Shown here: in pieces, positions 17,744-25,458 of the stretch
How positions within the stretch are numbered: the stretch's first letter is position 1
Layout: the number at the start of each line of letters is the position of its first letter
Source of the DNA: CAZNUM01 sp964539305
GTDB taxonomy: Bacteria > Fidelibacterota > Marinisomatia > Marinisomatales > TCS55
DNA length: 43,789 nucleotides
Assembly: GCA_964539305.1 (NCBI GenBank)
Contig: CAZIIM010000014.1
Span: 1-43,789, forward strand
Reading direction: 5' to 3'
Notes under the pieces: generated by a model
What the model was told of the DNA's origin: nothing
What the model saw: only the letters and a program-made list of their open reading frames with translations
Databases searched by the model: none
Program-made: the position numbers and the translations under genes

Positions 17744-18492
17744 ATCCGCACCTCAGTCTTCGCTCCGGGAACCCGGCCCTTCGACCCGACACATTTAAAA
17801 TCCTAGATACTGCTTCCGGCGCTACCATGACCATTTTGGGGACGGTTCATAAAACCGCCCTCTCTCTGGTTTTACTTATGACCACGGCCCTATTCACCTG
17901 GAATCTGGCACCGGGTGATCCCCGGGCGACCACCTTTATGATTTTGGGGTTCATCGGTGGTCTGGTACTGGCCCTGATTACCATCTTCAAAAAAACGGCG
18001 GCCCCCTTTACGGTCCCGGTTTACGCTTTATTGGAAGGTCTGGCTTTAGGGGGGATCTCACGGATTTTCGAACTCCAGTACCCCGGCATTGTCAATCAGG
18101 CGTTCATGCTCACTTTCGGTACCCTGGGTGCTTTGCTTTTGGCATATCGCTCCGGTATCATTAAACCGACGGAAAATTTCAAACTGGGCATTGTAGCTGC
18201 CACCGGCGGCATAGGAATCATTTACTTACTCAGTTTTATCCTGGGGATGTTTCAGATCCAGGTACCGGTCATTCATAGCAGCTCCCCTATGGGTATTTTA
18301 TTCAGCCTGGTTGTCGTCGTTATTGCCGCTCTGAACCTGGTAATGGATTTCGATTTTATTGAAGAAGGAGCAGAACGAGGCGCCCCTAAATACATGGAAT
18401 GGTATGGCGCTTTTGGTCTCTTGGTAACCCTCATCTGGCTCTATCTGGAATTATTACGTCTATTAGCTAAACTTCAATCCAGGAGATCCTGA
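17740..18492 (+). CDS. Bax inhibitor-1/YccA family membrane protein
   Basis: A 250-residue protein with seven hydrophobic helices, starting with a cytosolic arm (NPALRPDTFKIL). Family marks include LEGLALGGISRIFE, the loop after the fifth helix, and the C-terminal FDFIEEGAERGAPKYMEWYGAFGLLVTLIWLYLELLR, where acidic residues of the di-aspartyl proton/calcium sensor sit. It is the long YccA/YetJ-like bacterial type with a non-membrane N-terminus. YetJ of B. subtilis is a pH-gated calcium leak; the role here is not known. It overlaps glyQS by 4 bases and its TGA touches the start of the asparaginase gene, so it is part of the same operon. Confidence 0.93.
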   Translation: MNPHLSLRSGNPALRPDTFKILDTASGATMTILGTVHKTALSLVLLMTTALFTWNLAPGDPRATTFMILGFIGGLVLALITIFKKTAAPFTVPVYALLEGLALGGISRIFELQYPGIVNQAFMLTFGTLGALLLAYRSGIIKPTENFKLGIVAATGGIGIIYLLSFILGMFQIQVPVIHSSSPMGILFSLVVVVIAALNLVMDFDFIEEGAERGAPKYMEWYGAFGLLVTLIWLYLELLRLLAKLQSRRS

Positions 18493-19478
18493 TCCGGAAA
18501 CGGTTCCCAGTTCTGGCCGCTGTTGTCATAGCGCTCTTTGCCTGGGGGGCTCTTTCAGCCCAGCCTGAAGCGACCAAACCCGACTTCATTTTAGTCATTC
18601 ACGGAGGCGCTGGTACCATCACCCGGGCGAATCTTACGCCTGAAATGGAGACAGCCTACCGGGAAAAACTCTCCGAAGCCCTGCTCACAGGGTACCAGCT
18701 GCTCTCTTCCGGTAAACCGGCTCTGGATGTGGTTGAGTCAGTGATTAATATTCTGGAGGATTCTCCTCTTTTCAATGCGGGGAAAGGGGCCGTTTTCAAC
18801 AGTGCCGGGGAGAATGAAATGGATGCTTCCATCATGGATGGGGCCACTTTGATGGCTGGGGCCGTGGCTGGCGTCAAGACGGTTAAAAACCCCATTTCAG
18901 CTGCCCGTAAAGTAATGGAAAATACCTGGCATGTCCTTTTAGCCGGACCCGGTGCAGATCAATTCGCCAAAGAACAGGGATTGGAAATTCGACCACCGGA
19001 ATATTTTTTCACTGATCGGAGGTGGAAATCCCTTCAAAGGGTAAAAGCCCGTGAAGCGGAAAAACACGGCACCGTTGGATGCGTCGTGCTGGATCGCTAT
19101 GGGAATCTGGCTGCGGGTACCTCCACCGGAGGTTTGACCAATAAACGCTGGGGGCGCATCGGGGATTCACCCATAATTGGTGCCGGGACCTATGCTAACA
19201 ATCATACCTGTGCCGTTTCAGGCACGGGTCAGGGAGAATATTTTATTCGTGGAAATGTGGCTTATGACATTTCAGCCCTGATGGAATACAAAGGATTGAA
19301 TGTGGAGGAGGCCGCCGAGGAGGTCATTAATAAACTGACAGCCAGGGGTGGTAGCGGTGGTGTCATCGCCCTGGATAAAAACGGAAATTTTGCCATGCCT
19401 TTCAACACGGAGGGAATGTACCGGGGCTACATTAGAGAGGACGGGAAACCGGTTGTTTTCATTTATAAATCCGATTAA
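18492..19478 (+). CDS. exported isoaspartyl peptidase/L-asparaginase (Ntn hydrolase) with a non-canonical start
   Basis: The first ATG (18645) lies after the conserved family opening ILVIHGGAGT (18588-18617), so it cannot be the true start. The frame is open back to 18471 and contains no ATG, GTG or TTG before 18645. A ribosome binding site AGGAG (18481-18485) is placed 6 bases ahead of an ATC at 18492, which would overlap the TGA of the previous gene. From there a signal peptide reads RKRFPVLAAVVIALFAWGAL, cleavage probably after LSA. CTG at 18489 is the alternative, as is a base error turning ATG into ATC. The 328-residue product has the nucleophile Thr194 in HGTVGCV, plus NAGKGAVF and ASIMDG. 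It would self-cleave and hydrolyse Asn or beta-aspartyl peptides in the periplasm. Confidence 0.88.
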   Translation: MRKRFPVLAAVVIALFAWGALSAQPEATKPDFILVIHGGAGTITRANLTPEMETAYREKLSEALLTGYQLLSSGKPALDVVESVINILEDSPLFNAGKGAVFNSAGENEMDASIMDGATLMAGAVAGVKTVKNPISAARKVMENTWHVLLAGPGADQFAKEQGLEIRPPEYFFTDRRWKSLQRVKAREAEKHGTVGCVVLDRYGNLAAGTSTGGLTNKRWGRIGDSPIIGAGTYANNHTCAVSGTGQGEYFIRGNVAYDISALMEYKGLNVEEAAEEVINKLTARGGSGGVIALDKNGNFAMPFNTEGMYRGYIREDGKPVVFIYKSD

Positions 19479-19518
19479 ACCCACCATTAATACCAAGCCT
19501 TTAACTTTCTCCAGATCT

Positions 19519-19553
19519 TCTATTTTACCATTCTTTCCCCCGTCTATTTTACC
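19519..19553 (+). repeat. two 11-bp direct repeats upstream of the TonB receptor promoter
   Basis: TCTATTTTACC occurs at 19519-19529 and 19543-19553, exact copies with a 24-base period, ending 13 bases ahead of the -35 hexamer. They could be an activator or repressor site, or simply chance in A/T-rich DNA. Confidence 0.45.
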
Positions 19554-19566
19554 GGGGATAAAATAT

Positions 19567-19596
19567 TTGACAAGACGTAACCATAGGGGATATATT
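19567..19596 (+). promoter_or_regulatory. sigma-70-like promoter of the TonB receptor gene
   Basis: A perfect -35 TTGACA (19567-19572) is followed after 18 bases by TATATT (19591-19596), one mismatch from TATAAT. Transcription would begin near 19603, leaving a leader of about 70 bases that ends in AAAGGAG (19661-19667), 5 bases before the ATG. Confidence 0.7.
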
Positions 19597-19643
19597 CCGT
19601 GAATACCTAGAAAAGAGAAAGTATTAGAATACACTCAGTATTC
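19593..19643 (+). promoter_or_regulatory. cluster of TATTC/GAATA inverted repeats over the transcription start and leader
   Basis: TATTC-cgt-GAATA (19593-19605) overlaps the -10 element and the expected start. GAATAC-actca-GTATTC (19627-19643) is a perfect 6-bp inverted repeat in the leader, and a further half GTATTA lies at 19621. The same half-site in several orientations suggests an operator or RNA hairpin controlling the receptor. No regulator can be named. Confidence 0.45.
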
Positions 19644-19672
19644 GCACAAATAAGCAACCAAAAGGAGAAAAT

Positions 19673-22591
19673 ATGAGGAAAGTTACATCTTTGTTGGCAA
19701 TCCTTAGTCTCTCCACGGTATTATTTGCTCAAAGCGGTTCCATATCCGGAACTGTAACCGATGAAAGCGGTAACGCTCTACCGGGTGCAAATATTACTGT
19801 CGAGGGCACCTCTCTGGGGGCTGCTACCAGTGCGGAGGGTCAATACAGTATTCCTAACGTGCCACCGGGCCGATATACTGTCACCGCCACCTACATTGGT
19901 TATGAATCCCAGAGTAAGGAAGCATCCGTTGGTAATGATGCTACGACGGTTAATTTCAGCCTGAAGGTCAGTGCCCTGGCTGGGAAAGCAGTGGCAGTTA
20001 TTGGTTCCCGTTTTTCAAGAACGGAAGAGGAACAAGCCGTTCCAGTGGATGTATTCACCGCTCAGGATATCCGCCGGGCAGGCTACACCGAAACAGGCCA
20101 AATTTTACAAGCCCTGGCTCCTTCCTTTAACCTGCCGAGAACCAGCATTACCGATGGTTCCGATACTGTCCGGCCCATGACCTTGAGAGGGTTGAGCTCC
20201 GGTCAGGTCCTGGTTCTTGTAAACGGAAAACGGCGCCATACCACCGCTCTGGTTCACGTCAATAACAGCCCCAGTCGTGGCGACACAGGTGTGGACCTGA
20301 ATGCCATTCCGGCCGCGGCCATTGAGCGTATTGAAGTCCTGCGGGACGGCGCTGCCGCCCAGTATGGTTCCGATGCCATTGCAGGTGTCATTAATATTAT
20401 TCTGAAATCCGGAGATTCCGGCGGCTCCTTAAATGTGTATGCCGGTGAAAACTATCATACCATTCCAGCCATGCCCTCCGGTTACGATGTGTACGGGTTT
20501 AAATACGGTTCTGAGGATACCCCTTACACCTGGAATCCCACGACTGAAGTGAAATACAACGGTCGTGTTGATGGGAAACCGTCGGCCACAGTCGTATCCA
20601 GTAAAGACTATACCATCACCGATGGTCAGGTCATGCAGGTACAGGCCACCCGCGGTTTCAAACTCGGTGACAGTGGTTCTTTGCTCATCGCCGGTGAATA
20701 CCGTAGCCGTAAGGCTTCCAATCGGGTTGGTGTTGAAGGGGAACCTTATTATGAATTTAACTCCGACTACTGGAGTGATGACGAAGCCGAATCCCAGCGC
20801 CTCCAGCCCGGAAGTAACTGGTATGTCGACCCCTTCCGGATGATCTGGGGCGACCAGGCCCAGAAGAACTTCGGTGGAATGTTTAATGCAGAGCTTCCCT
20901 CCGGGGATAAACGGTATTATGCCTTCGGTGGTTATACCTTCCGCCAGGGAGACACCGGCTGCTTTACCCGTCAGCCCGACCAGCCCAACAAGGTCTGGTT
21001 AAGCTCCAACCCCACGGGTTACGTCCCCCATATCCGACCCAATGTTTACGATTATTCTCTGGGCGTCGGTATGGAAGGTGTTTGGAATCAGTGGTCCTAT
21101 GATGCCAGCTACGTTTATGGAAAGAATGATTTCCACTTCATGATGTTCAGTACCAATGCATCCTATGGCCCCGAACAGTTACGCACCTACGACATTGGTG
21201 GTTTCTGGTTTGGTCAGGGAACATTCAATCTGGACGCAACGACCAAAATGGATCAGCTGGATCTGGCGGTTGGTTTTGAACGCCGGGATGAATCCTACCG
21301 GATTTATGCCGGGGAAACCGCCTCCTATGCCAATGGGCAGGCTGGCACCAGTGTCGCTGGATGGAACGAGGACAGCACCAGCGTCAATTCTAAAACGGCC
21401 AGTGCCGGCTGTCAGTGTTTTAGTGGATTTAAACCCTCTAACGAACGGGCAACCCAGGATGCAGACCGGAGCAGCATTGCTGCCTATGTGGACGCTGAAT
21501 ATGAAGTGGTTTCAGGTCTTCGCGTCGGCGGTGCCGGTCGTTTCGAAAATTACAGTGATTTTGGTTCAACCTTTAATGTGAAGACTTCTGCCCGCTACGA
21601 GCTGACGGATGGTATCATCTTCCGGGGTGCTTTTAGCACCGGCTTCCGGGCCCCAGCTCTGGCACAAGCCTTCCAGGCCAAAATCGCCACGAACTTCCTG
21701 CCGGACCCGGTCACAGGTGAAACGGTAGCCTTTGAAGTTGGTACCTTCCCGGTGAACCATCCTTTCGCCCAGGCTCTGGGTGCGAAGGAATTGAAACCGG
21801 AAACGTCCACCAACCTGAGTGCTGGAACATCCCTCACCTTTGGTGACTTCCGGGTAAACGTGGACATTTACAACGTGGCAATCAAGGACCGGATTGTATT
21901 AACCGGTAACTTCACAGCCAGCAGTGACCCAACCAATAAATTGGGATATAAAATCAAACAGTTGCTGGATGCTTCCGGTGAAGTAAATGCCACTGGTGGT
22001 CGGTTCTTCACCAATGCAGTGGATACCAAAACCAACGGGTTCGATATTACAGCAGACTACCGGATGGATCTGGGGAATGCGGGTGACCTGAAGGTGACCT
22101 TTGCCTACAACCAGACAAAGACGGAAGTTCAAAAGGTACGGGTTCCCAGTGGACTGAGTGATCCGGACCTTCTAGAAGCCGCCAAGACCACCACGTTCGA
22201 CAATCGCGAACGGCGGACCATGGAAACGGCCCAGCCCAAGAATAACCTTATCTTGGGGGCGAACTGGACCCGCATCATGGGGGTTGATCCCCTCGGTCTA
22301 AAGTTGAATTTCCACCAATACGGGAAATTCAGCAGCCGGTATGAATTTGACAAAGGCACTGAAAACGAACGGCCACAATGGTTCAGCGCCAAGAACATCA
22401 TTGACATTGAAGTCCGCTATGATCTTGGACCAATGACCTTCGCTGCCGGCGTCAACAATGCCACCGATCAAATGCCGGATAAAATCCTCATGCCCGGACG
22501 GGCGAATGACGGTGCTTTTGTGTACCCCAACTTCTCCCCCTACGGCATGAACGGACGTTTCATCTACGTTCGCACAGGATACAGCTTCTAA
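19673..22591 (+). CDS. TonB-dependent outer-membrane receptor with CarboxypepD_reg-like N-terminal domain
   Basis: A 972-residue protein. A signal peptide (residues 1-19, cleavage after LFA) is followed by a carboxypeptidase-regulatory-like domain (SISGTVTDESGNALPGANIT, about residues 23-105). The plug follows, with LRGLSSGQVLVLVNGKRRH and ERIEVLRDGAAAQYGSDAIA. The 22-strand barrel ends in Phe. Internal cysteines (GDTGCF near residue 425 and GCQCF near 582) lie in likely surface loops and may form a disulfide. The N-terminal domain is typical of Bacteroidota-type receptors, but no SusD partner follows, so it is probably not a glycan SusC. The substrate is unknown. It has its own promoter and terminator, so it is a single-gene unit. 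Confidence 0.95.
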   Translation: MRKVTSLLAILSLSTVLFAQSGSISGTVTDESGNALPGANITVEGTSLGAATSAEGQYSIPNVPPGRYTVTATYIGYESQSKEASVGNDATTVNFSLKVSALAGKAVAVIGSRFSRTEEEQAVPVDVFTAQDIRRAGYTETGQILQALAPSFNLPRTSITDGSDTVRPMTLRGLSSGQVLVLVNGKRRHTTALVHVNNSPSRGDTGVDLNAIPAAAIERIEVLRDGAAAQYGSDAIAGVINIILKSGDSGGSLNVYAGENYHTIPAMPSGYDVYGFKYGSEDTPYTWNPTTEVKYNGRVDGKPSATVVSSKDYTITDGQVMQVQATRGFKLGDSGSLLIAGEYRSRKASNRVGVEGEPYYEFNSDYWSDDEAESQRLQPGSNWYVDPFRMIWGDQAQKNFGGMFNAELPSGDKRYYAFGGYTFRQGDTGCFTRQPDQPNKVWLSSNPTGYVPHIRPNVYDYSLGVGMEGVWNQWSYDASYVYGKNDFHFMMFSTNASYGPEQLRTYDIGGFWFGQGTFNLDATTKMDQLDLAVGFERRDESYRIYAGETASYANGQAGTSVAGWNEDSTSVNSKTASAGCQCFSGFKPSNERATQDADRSSIAAYVDAEYEVVSGLRVGGAGRFENYSDFGSTFNVKTSARYELTDGIIFRGAFSTGFRAPALAQAFQAKIATNFLPDPVTGETVAFEVGTFPVNHPFAQALGAKELKPETSTNLSAGTSLTFGDFRVNVDIYNVAIKDRIVLTGNFTASSDPTNKLGYKIKQLLDASGEVNATGGRFFTNAVDTKTNGFDITADYRMDLGNAGDLKVTFAYNQTKTEVQKVRVPSGLSDPDLLEAAKTTTFDNRERRTMETAQPKNNLILGANWTRIMGVDPLGLKLNFHQYGKFSSRYEFDKGTENERPQWFSAKNIIDIEVRYDLGPMTFAAGVNNATDQMPDKILMPGRANDGAFVYPNFSPYGMNGRFIYVRTGYSF

Positions 22592-22607
22592 TCGATTAAA
22601 CGAGATC

Positions 22608-22642
22608 AAAAAAGGGCGGCTTTCCTGAAGCCGCCCTTTTTT
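22608..22642 (+). terminator. strong rho-independent terminator after the TonB receptor gene
   Basis: GGGCGGCTT (22614-22622) pairs perfectly with AAGCCGCCC (22628-22636) around a 5-base loop TCCTG, followed by six T. An upstream run of six A makes it usable on both strands. Confidence 0.95.
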
Positions 22643-22682
22643 ATTACACCTGTTTCCGTTTTAATTTTCATGTGAGTGAGCC

Positions 22683-22721
22683 ATGGCTAAATTAACTTCT
22701 GACCGTCTAACCCGTGCTTAA
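22683..22721 (+). other. possible 12-codon leader ORF overlapping the aminotransferase start
   Basis: ATG at 22683, behind a purine-rich GTGAGTGAG, opens a short frame MAKLTSDRLTRA ending at TAA 22719-22721. Its last 8 bases (GTGCTTAA) contain the GTG start of the aminotransferase, the same 8-bp arrangement seen at the next two gene junctions. It may be a coupling leader, chance, or the displaced N-terminus of the aminotransferase after a single-base indel, because it looks like the opening of class I aminotransferases. Confidence 0.3.
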
Positions 22722-24063
22722 GACTGACGTGACTTCAACAGGTAATTCTTTCCCCCAAATCGGTTCCGACCAACCGGAGGCCTCTGCAACACTGGTTATG
22801 AATGACCAGGTGCAGCAAATGTGGAAAGCAGGCAAGAACGTCTATCACCTCGGATTCGGGGAATCCCGGTTCCCCACCCACCCCCTTCTGGAAGAAGAAC
22901 TTAACTGCCACGCCCAGAAAAGAAGTTATCTCCCCTCTGCCGGGATTTTACCACTCCGGGAAAAGATTGCAGCCTATTACCAGAATCAGTACCACTTTTC
23001 TGTTTCTCCCGACCAGGTTTTTATCGGCATCGGCAGTAAATCCTTATTGTACGCTGCCTTGAAAGTGTTAGAGGGGAATGTCCTCCTGCCGATCCCGTCT
23101 TGGGTATCCTATACCTCCCAGGCACAGCTAACAGGGCATACGATCGTGAAATTACCGTTGGACAAGGAGAAGAATTATGCTCTTACTCCCGACCGGCTTG
23201 AAACCTGTCTGGAACAGCAGGCCCCCGCTGCCAAAGAGGGTTCGATCTTGATTTTGACTTCGCCCAATAACCCCACCGGCACAGTGATGACGCAGAAAGA
23301 GATTGAAGCCGTGGCGGCCATAGCCAGAAAATACCGTATGATTGTACTCAGCGATGAAATCTACAGCCGTATTAATCATACGGGCTTGGCACACCACTCC
23401 ATTGCCCAAGACTATCCTGAGGGTACATTGGTATTCGGCGGTTTGAGTAAATATCTTTCTTTAGGAGGCTGGCGCCTGGGCGTGGTCATTCTTCCCCCGG
23501 GGGATCTGGGCAGAACGTTAACGAATCACTTTCAGGCGATCGCCGGGTCAATCTGGTCCTGCGTACCTGCACCGTTTCAGTACACCGCCATTCGTGCTTA
23601 CAATAATGAGTCCGCTATTGAAACATACATTAACACCTGTGCCCACATCCATAAAATCAGGACGTATTATTTCTACAATCGAATTAAAAAACTGGGGATT
23701 GACTGTCCTCCTCCCCAGGGGGCGTTCTACCTCTATCCAGACTTCAGTCCTTTTCGGGAAGCACTGGACAGAATCAACGTCCACACCAGCATCGAACTGG
23801 CTCAATACCTGCTTCAGAAGTATGAACTGGCCACCCTGCCAGGGACCGTGTTTCATGAGGATCCGAAGCAGTTAACATTGCGACTTTCCACCAGTTATCT
23901 GGATATGGAAACGGACGAAAAAGCTGCCGCAATTTTACCCGCTTTCCAATCCCAACCGGACGAAAAATTATTCATCGAACAGCACCACCCCCGTTTGCAG
24001 GGAGCACTCAATCAATTGACTGTTTTTATCCAGGATTTAAAGGAAATGAAGTCCCATGCGTGA
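22714..24063 (+). CDS. PLP-dependent class I/II aminotransferase
   Basis: A 449-residue fold-type I enzyme. Visible marks: HLGFGESRFPTHPLLEEEL near the start, TSPNNPTGTV, VLSDEIYS (cofactor-binding Asp and Tyr), the PLP lysine K246 in GGLSKYLSLGGWRLG, and the late Arg region LTLRLSTSYLDME. A C-terminal extension of about 40 residues follows. The amino donor cannot be read from sequence. The start is uncertain: a stop at 22708 forces it to be GTG 22714 or later, and no ribosome binding site is visible. It heads a chain in which aminotransferase, thiolase and CoA-transferase overlap by 8 bases each, suggesting one catabolic route. The stop lies inside the first copy of an artificially duplicated 55-bp segment. 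Confidence 0.92.
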   Translation: MLKTDVTSTGNSFPQIGSDQPEASATLVMNDQVQQMWKAGKNVYHLGFGESRFPTHPLLEEELNCHAQKRSYLPSAGILPLREKIAAYYQNQYHFSVSPDQVFIGIGSKSLLYAALKVLEGNVLLPIPSWVSYTSQAQLTGHTIVKLPLDKEKNYALTPDRLETCLEQQAPAAKEGSILILTSPNNPTGTVMTQKEIEAVAAIARKYRMIVLSDEIYSRINHTGLAHHSIAQDYPEGTLVFGGLSKYLSLGGWRLGVVILPPGDLGRTLTNHFQAIAGSIWSCVPAPFQYTAIRAYNNESAIETYINTCAHIHKIRTYYFYNRIKKLGIDCPPPQGAFYLYPDFSPFREALDRINVHTSIELAQYLLQKYELATLPGTVFHEDPKQLTLRLSTSYLDMETDEKAAAILPAFQSQPDEKLFIEQHHPRLQGALNQLTVFIQDLKEMKSHA

Positions 24064-24099
24064 AGTTGTTATTATCGATGCAGTTCGTTCCCCGATTGG
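24045..24099 (+). repeat. 55-bp assembly duplicate, first copy
   Basis: Identical to 24200-24254 across the 100-N gap. It holds the aminotransferase stop and the first codons of the thiolase, so an apparent second thiolase start at 24056 is an artefact of scaffolding. Confidence 0.95.
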
Positions 24100-24199
24100 N
24101 NNNNNNNNNNNNNNNNNNNNNNNNNNNNNNNNNNNNNNNNNNNNNNNNNNNNNNNNNNNNNNNNNNNNNNNNNNNNNNNNNNNNNNNNNNNNNNNNNNN
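24100..24199. other. false assembly gap (100 N) between overlapping contigs
   Basis: The last 55 bases before the N run equal the first 55 after it. The contigs overlap and the N run was inserted by the scaffolder; deleting N plus one copy restores a continuous aminotransferase-thiolase junction. Confidence 0.93.
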
Positions 24200-24210
24200 A
24201 ATGAAGTCCC

Positions 24211-25458
24211 ATGCGTGAAGTTGTTATTATCGATGCAGTTCGTTCCCCGATTGGTAAACTGGGTGGAGGTTTATCGAAAGTCCGCCCTGATGATCTTCTG
24301 GCCTGTGTTTTAAAAGCCTTGGTGGAACGAACCGGGATTAACCCGGCAGAGATTGAAGATGTGTACGCTGGATGCGGGAACCAGGCAGGAGAGGATAACC
24401 GTGATGTAGCCCGGATGGCGGTTCTATTGGCAGGGTTTCCCCAGACTGTTGGAGGGGTCACAGTTAACCGAAACTGCTCTTCGGGCCTGGAAGCAATTAA
24501 CCAGGCAGCCAAGGCCATTCTTGTGGGTGAAGGTGATATTTTCATCGGTGCTGGTGTTGAAAGCATGAGTCGGGCACCCTGGGTGATTCCCAAACCGGAA
24601 CGGGCCCACCCTGTAGGCCATCCCCAGATTTATGATTCCACTGTGGGCTGGCGTTTCCCGAATCCGAAAATGGATGAACGCTATCCGATTGTCAGTCTGG
24701 GCGTGACGGCTGAGAATATCGCTTCCGAATTAGACATCTCAAGGGAGGAACAGGATCGACTAGCTCTGGAAAGCCATCGACGGGCCATAGAAGCGCTGAA
24801 CCTGGGCAAATTCAAGGATGAAATCACTCCGATTCCTACCCCCACCAGAAAGGACCCCGAGGCAACTTTCGACACGGATGAACATCCCCGTTATCGTTAC
24901 CAGGATGGTAAATACCTATTAAATACTTCCCTTGAAAAATTGGGCCGGCTATCGCCTGCTTTCAAGAAAAACGGGACGGTGACAGCCGGTAATTCCAGCG
25001 GAATCAACGATGGTGCCGCGGCTGTACTGCTCATGTCAGCCGAGAAAGCAAACCAACTAGGTTTAAAACCCATGGGTTTCTGGCGCGGTTCGGCTGTGGC
25101 AGGCGTCGATCCGGGAGTCATGGGTTATGGGCCAGCACCCGCCACTGAAAAACTGTTAAAACGACTGAATCTCACGATCCAAGACATGGGTTTAATTGAA
25201 TTGAACGAGGCTTTTGCTTCCCAGACCATCGGCGTTATGCGGAAGCTGAATCTTAATCCTGAAATTGTGAATGTCAATGGCGGGGCCATCGCCCTGGGCC
25301 ACCCGCTTGGCTGCTCCGGTGCCCGGATCATGACTACCCTGCTCCATGAAATGAAACGTAGAGCCGATCAGGAATCTGCACCCTACTACGGTCTTGCGAG
25401 TCTGTGCGTTGGTGTTGGGCAAGGGGTTTCAACCATTGTGGAGTGGGCTCATGAGTGA
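24211..25458 (+). CDS. acetyl-CoA acetyltransferase/beta-ketothiolase
   Basis: A 415-residue thiolase with all catalytic blocks: nucleophile C89 in NRNCSSGLEAIN, NEAFASQ, GGAIALGHPLGCSGARI (catalytic His), and the C-terminal SLCVGVGQG (second Cys). It begins EVVIIDAVRSPIGKLGGGL, standard for the degradative/AtoB-FadA branch. It cleaves or forms acetoacetyl-CoA or longer 3-ketoacyl-CoA; chain length cannot be read. The true junction with the aminotransferase is an 8-bp overlap (ATGCGTGA, seen intact at 24056-24063 in the first contig), with GGAAATGAAG upstream as a ribosome binding site. The end overlaps the CoA-transferase by 8 bases (ATGAGTGA). Confidence 0.96.
   Translation: MREVVIIDAVRSPIGKLGGGLSKVRPDDLLACVLKALVERTGINPAEIEDVYAGCGNQAGEDNRDVARMAVLLAGFPQTVGGVTVNRNCSSGLEAINQAAKAILVGEGDIFIGAGVESMSRAPWVIPKPERAHPVGHPQIYDSTVGWRFPNPKMDERYPIVSLGVTAENIASELDISREEQDRLALESHRRAIEALNLGKFKDEITPIPTPTRKDPEATFDTDEHPRYRYQDGKYLLNTSLEKLGRLSPAFKKNGTVTAGNSSGINDGAAAVLLMSAEKANQLGLKPMGFWRGSAVAGVDPGVMGYGPAPATEKLLKRLNLTIQDMGLIELNEAFASQTIGVMRKLNLNPEIVNVNGGAIALGHPLGCSGARIMTTLLHEMKRRADQESAPYYGLASLCVGVGQGVSTIVEWAHE

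Noticed and set aside
19536..19560. Terminator after the asparaginase gene
   Set aside because: CCCCG and CGGGG could pair around a 10-base loop, but no T run follows and the segment overlaps the direct repeats.
24056..24313. Second, truncated thiolase gene
   Set aside because: Its first codons are the duplicated 55-bp contig end and the rest passes through N; it is a scaffolding artefact.
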